This document shows, in pieces, positions 61,200 to 64,000 of a stretch of DNA of 64,000 nucleotides. Position numbers and translations under genes: made by a program. Source of the DNA: an uncultured Carboxylicivirga sp. (GTDB lineage: Bacteria > Bacteroidota > Bacteroidia > Bacteroidales > Marinilabiliaceae). Each line of letters starts with the position of its first letter. The first letter of the stretch is position 1. The stretch lies in NCBI RefSeq assembly GCF_963674565.1, contig NZ_OY771430.1, forward strand, positions 124,001-188,000. The letters run 5' to 3'. Under the pieces are notes generated by a model. That model worked only from the letters and a program-made list of their open reading frames with translations, did no database searches and was not told the origin of the DNA.

Positions 61200-62402
61200 A
61201 TGAATAACAATCTGACAAATCCAACTTCTAAACCCCGCATTGTGGTGGTTGATGCTTTGCGTGGCCTTGCCTTAACCGGAATACTTCTTCTTCATGCATT
61301 GGAGCATTTTGATTTTTATTGGGCTGCACAATATAATCCGGATGTTTTATCCGGGATAGATAAAATCGTTCATGATGTTGCTTTCTTTTTATTTGCCGGT
61401 AAATCATATGCAATTTTCTCAGTTTTGTTTGGTTTCAGCTTCTTTATTCAAATGCAGGGGCAGGAGCGAAGAGGGATTGATTTCAGAGGACGTTTTGTAT
61501 GGCGGCTAATAATTCTGTTGGCTCTGGGGTATTTGCATACACTTATTTATATGGGCGATATATTAATGATTTATGCTCTAATGGGGCTGCCTCTAATATT
61601 CTTTTATAAAGTGCCTACTAAGTTTTTGATTGCTGTTTCGGCTATTTTGTTGTTGCATGTTACCAGAATTTATGAATTGGTATACAGTTTTATCAACCCC
61701 GAATTTGTTATACAGCGTGACTGGGGTGACTGGGGAAAAGCATTTCAGACATTCTGCAGTGGTTCATTTTGGGATGTGTTGAAACACAATTCGGGTTTAG
61801 CATTAATTACCAAGGTAAAATGGACAGTTGCTTCGGCACGAGTATATCAGTTATTTGGATTGTTTGTGATTGGTATGATACTGGGGCGAATTGGTTTCTT
61901 TGAGAAATCTGCGGATAATAAGCGACCTCTTTGGACCATGCTGAGCACTGGAATTGCAGGACTGATCGTCTTTCAATTAATAAGCCATTTTATGCCTTCG
62001 CTATTTGACTTTAACAATACGCAACGGTCTCTCATTGTAGAACTGGCTGGTATCTTTACAAATTTATCACTGTTAACGATCTGGATCAGTGGTTTTATGT
62101 TATTGTATTATCGTTTTCAGACGGCAGGTATCTTTAAGGCTTTATCGCAATACGGACGCATGAGTTTAACCAGTTATGTAATGCAGCCATTGATTGGAGT
62201 GCCTTTGTTTTATGGTTATGGATTGGCATTTTATCAATATTTGGGTAATACTTTAAGTTTTGTATATGCTGCCTTGTTTTGGGTGTTGCAGATCTGGTTC
62301 TGTCAAACCTGGTTTAAGAATTATAAATACGGACCATTGGAGTGGTTCTGGAGAGCACTAACCTTCTTTAATTTTAAGTTACCTAATAAGAAAGTTCTTT
62401 AG
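61200..62402 (+). CDS. DUF418 domain membrane protein
   Basis: A 400-residue membrane protein with about ten helices. It begins RIVVVDALRGLALTGILLLHALEHF, the HGSNAT/DUF1624-like opening of the acyltransferase_3 and DUF418 families. YSFINPEFV, LFGLFVIGMILGRIGFFE and the C-terminal ALSQYGRMSLTSYVMQPLIG, LWFCQTWF-like and YKYGPLEWFWRALT segments define DUF418. It may transfer acyl groups across the membrane; this is unproven. Monocistronic. Confidence 0.9.
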   Translation: MNNNLTNPTSKPRIVVVDALRGLALTGILLLHALEHFDFYWAAQYNPDVLSGIDKIVHDVAFFLFAGKSYAIFSVLFGFSFFIQMQGQERRGIDFRGRFVWRLIILLALGYLHTLIYMGDILMIYALMGLPLIFFYKVPTKFLIAVSAILLLHVTRIYELVYSFINPEFVIQRDWGDWGKAFQTFCSGSFWDVLKHNSGLALITKVKWTVASARVYQLFGLFVIGMILGRIGFFEKSADNKRPLWTMLSTGIAGLIVFQLISHFMPSLFDFNNTQRSLIVELAGIFTNLSLLTIWISGFMLLYYRFQTAGIFKALSQYGRMSLTSYVMQPLIGVPLFYGYGLAFYQYLGNTLSFVYAALFWVLQIWFCQTWFKNYKYGPLEWFWRALTFFNFKLPNKKVL

Positions 62403-62524
62403 CTTGTGGTGTCGAGTCTGCAGTAATTAAATACTTATTAAATATTTAATAATATAGCATAATGAATAGTAGTTAAATTGAGGTGAGTTACTACCCGATT
62501 AATGATCAATTGATTATAAAACTT

Positions 62525-62896
62525 CTATTTCTTAAAGAGAAAGTAAACTGCCAGAATCAAAAAACCAAAACCAATGATGTGGTTTAAACGCAATGTTTCT
62601 GTTTTGAAAACCGTAATAGTAAAAACGGTAAATACTGTTAATGAAATAACTTCCTGAATCACTTTTAATTGCCAAAGATTAAACGGTCCATCGTTACCTG
62701 TATATCCAATTTTATTAGCTGGTACCTGAAATATATATTCGAAGAAGGCAATGCCCCAGCTGATTAAAATAATAGCAAATAAGCCAAGGCTGGCGGACCA
62801 ATTAAATTCCTTGAATTTTAAATGACCATACCAGGCAAAAGTCATAAAAGTATTGGAAAGAATCAGAAGAAGAATTGAAAAGATACCTTTGCTCAT
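62525..62896 (-). CDS. DMT family (DUF486) small membrane protein
   Basis: A 123-residue protein with four hydrophobic helices. The signatures NTFMTFAWYGHLKFKE, WGIAFFEYIFQVPANKIGY and FNLWQLKVIQEVISLTVF are those of DUF486, a branch related to small multidrug/EamA transporters. The substrate is unknown. Alone on the minus strand. Confidence 0.9.
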   Translation of the reverse strand: MSKGIFSILLLILSNTFMTFAWYGHLKFKEFNWSASLGLFAIILISWGIAFFEYIFQVPANKIGYTGNDGPFNLWQLKVIQEVISLTVFTVFTITVFKTETLRLNHIIGFGFLILAVYFLFKK

Positions 62897-63208
62897 TTTT
62901 TAATGTTATTATAGAATATAGCCTTATATACCAATTACTTGATTGTTTTATCTTTTGCTGAATTAACAAAAGCCGACAAATGTAATTTTTCTTCACTTGA
63001 TTAAAAGCGGAAGGTTAATATTTTTAGATAGAATTAATTGAATTTTGAGATGTAGTTTAATGAGGCTTGACTGATATATTAGTTATAATAGATACAAATT
63101 CTATTTTTTTCTAAACCTCTGTGAGATTTTAAAAATTCAAGACCGCCATGAAACTAATAGTTCATAGCGGTTATTAAGGTGCGAATGTATAATTTTTTAT
63201 AAAGAAGT
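62897..63208 (-). terminator. Non-coding gap with terminator of the T9SS gene (stem 63142-63171)
   Basis: The 312-nt gap has no gene. ACCGCcATGAA/TTCATaGCGGT (63142-63152 with 63161-63171), with one mismatch, forms a hairpin 38 nt past the T9SS gene stop; the minus-strand sequence after it is CTTGAATTTTT. The remaining AT-rich part is the upstream region of the DUF486 gene. Confidence 0.6.
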
Positions 63209-64000
63209 TTATTCCTTTAACACTCTTAAAACTGCTGTTTTATTATCAGCAATTAATGTAATAATATATATTCCTTGAGGCACAGATAAATTTAATTTAA
63301 TTATTTGTTGGTTTTTATAATTTAGGTTGCGAATTGTTTGTCCATTTACACTCCTTATAATTGTCTTAATATCAGTATGAATGTATCCTAAATCAATTTC
63401 CAACTCTCCATTTGTTGGATTTGGATATAATTCAATTTGATGATCAAAAGTGGATTCCATAATGCCTACCGAATTTATACTATAGCAATCAGATAGAATG
63501 GTACAACCATTATAAGTAACTTGTACTGCATAATTTCCATTGGATGTTACTGTACAACTTTCATTAGTTTCTCCATCCATTGGTGAAGAGTTATTGTCGC
63601 AATCAATCCATTGATAGCTAGCTTCTGCTTGATTGGCTGTTAAAGTATTTTCATTTATAGTTACTGAAGCATCTACATGTTTAATAGTTAGATTTAGTGT
63701 AATTGTACTGTCACATCCATTTACATTGTTTAAATGTTGAGTATAAATCCCTGTTTCAGTATAAGTCTCCCCATTTAGCGTATAAGTTTCGCAGGCAGTT
63801 TCTGTAATGGAACTAACTGTATTACATGATTCGTTGAAAAGAGCTTCTATTTCTGTTTCGGATAACACTTTGTTATACATTCTGATATCATCAATATCAC
63901 CAATGAAATATTCAGAGTTATAACTGGCAGAGCCAAATGTTAAAGGATTTGTAATCAATCCAAAAGGTCCTGAGGATGTCAATGTTTCCTTAACCAGCAA
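63209..64000 (-). CDS. T9SS-exported protein with LamG-like end (partial, N-terminus outside window)
   Basis: The last 264 codons of a larger secreted protein; the frame is open to the right edge. It begins inside a concanavalin/LamG-like domain, whose end YFIGDIDDIRMYNKVLSETE is diagnostic. A Cys-rich repeat common in marine Bacteroidota adhesins follows (TACETYTLNGETYTETGIYT...GCDSTITLNLTI), then an Ig-like segment (ASYQWIDCDNNSS, GNYAVQVTYNGCT). The C-terminal 75 residues (IELYPNPTNGELEIDLG...PQGIYIITLIADNKTAVLRV) are a T9SS type A sorting domain. Function is unknown without the N-terminus. Confidence 0.88.
   Translation of the reverse strand: MLVKETLTSSGPFGLITNPLTFGSASYNSEYFIGDIDDIRMYNKVLSETEIEALFNESCNTVSSITETACETYTLNGETYTETGIYTQHLNNVNGCDSTITLNLTIKHVDASVTINENTLTANQAEASYQWIDCDNNSSPMDGETNESCTVTSNGNYAVQVTYNGCTILSDCYSINSVGIMESTFDHQIELYPNPTNGELEIDLGYIHTDIKTIIRSVNGQTIRNLNYKNQQIIKLNLSVPQGIYIITLIADNKTAVLRVLKE

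Overview
This window is AT-rich chromosomal DNA from a member of the Bacteroidota, most likely class Bacteroidia (Bacteroidales/Marinilabiliales-like). The evidence is Bacteroidota-type promoters (-7 TAnnTTTG, sometimes with a -33 TTTG, best seen before the tRNA pair), two proteins with C-terminal type IX secretion (T9SS) sorting tails, many exported proteins cleaved before Gln (xAQ), SusC-like plug sequences, and the gene pairs dapB-lepB and blaI-M56. No rRNA, prophage, insertion sequence or CRISPR array was seen.

Layout. 1-5,010 (minus strand): thrS-infC-rpmI-rplT, then dapB-lepB; infC appears to start at AUA behind a strong Shine-Dalgarno. 5,204-11,411 (minus): tRNA hydroxylase trhO, the tldD-tldE protease pair (TldD with a Tat/lipoprotein signal) and an amidase-nucleotidyltransferase pair. 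11,681-17,173 (plus): an SDR protein, a BlaI repressor with two tandem M56 membrane peptidases, and a membrane protein. 17,331-21,185 (minus): a free-standing archaeal-type threonyl-tRNA editing domain, and the histidine-degradation genes ftcd and hutI. 21,604-23,474 (plus): cytochrome c lipoprotein, DUF5777 barrel and YceI protein.

23,475-29,846 is an accessory region: single orphan genes (lipoprotein, exported and small membrane proteins, one GNAT) separated by long spacers carrying recurring short motifs, hairpins and a truncated Na+/Ca2+ antiporter fused out of frame to a signal peptide. It is the least explained part of the window and has some features of a gene-cassette array. 29,847-37,672 (plus) returns to small housekeeping or unknown genes, a UreH/NiCoT-like transporter, a large orphan sensor kinase and an RluA-type pseudouridine synthase.

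37,660-45,393 (minus): YitT, an acyltransferase-fold protein, M1 aminopeptidase lipoprotein, tcdA, serB and a secreted unknown. 45,587-45,739: tRNA-Gly and tRNA-Thr, then nhaC (plus) and hflK-hflC (minus). 49,666-54,330 encodes a 1,554-residue rhamnogalacturonan lyase (PL11-like) carrying autotransporter-type beta repeats and a T9SS tail. 55,616-60,990 is a complete Leloir operon, regulator-galT-galK-galM-sugar transporter, driven from one promoter that overlaps a 21-bp palindrome and ended by a strong terminator. The window closes with DUF418 and DUF486 membrane proteins and the 3' end of a T9SS-exported protein.

Intergenic DNA from 17 to 24 kb holds degenerate short-word repeats (TTAGxxx, AGTCAAAA, AACAATT families) and REP-like hairpins. 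All family assignments come from motif reading; no database search was run.
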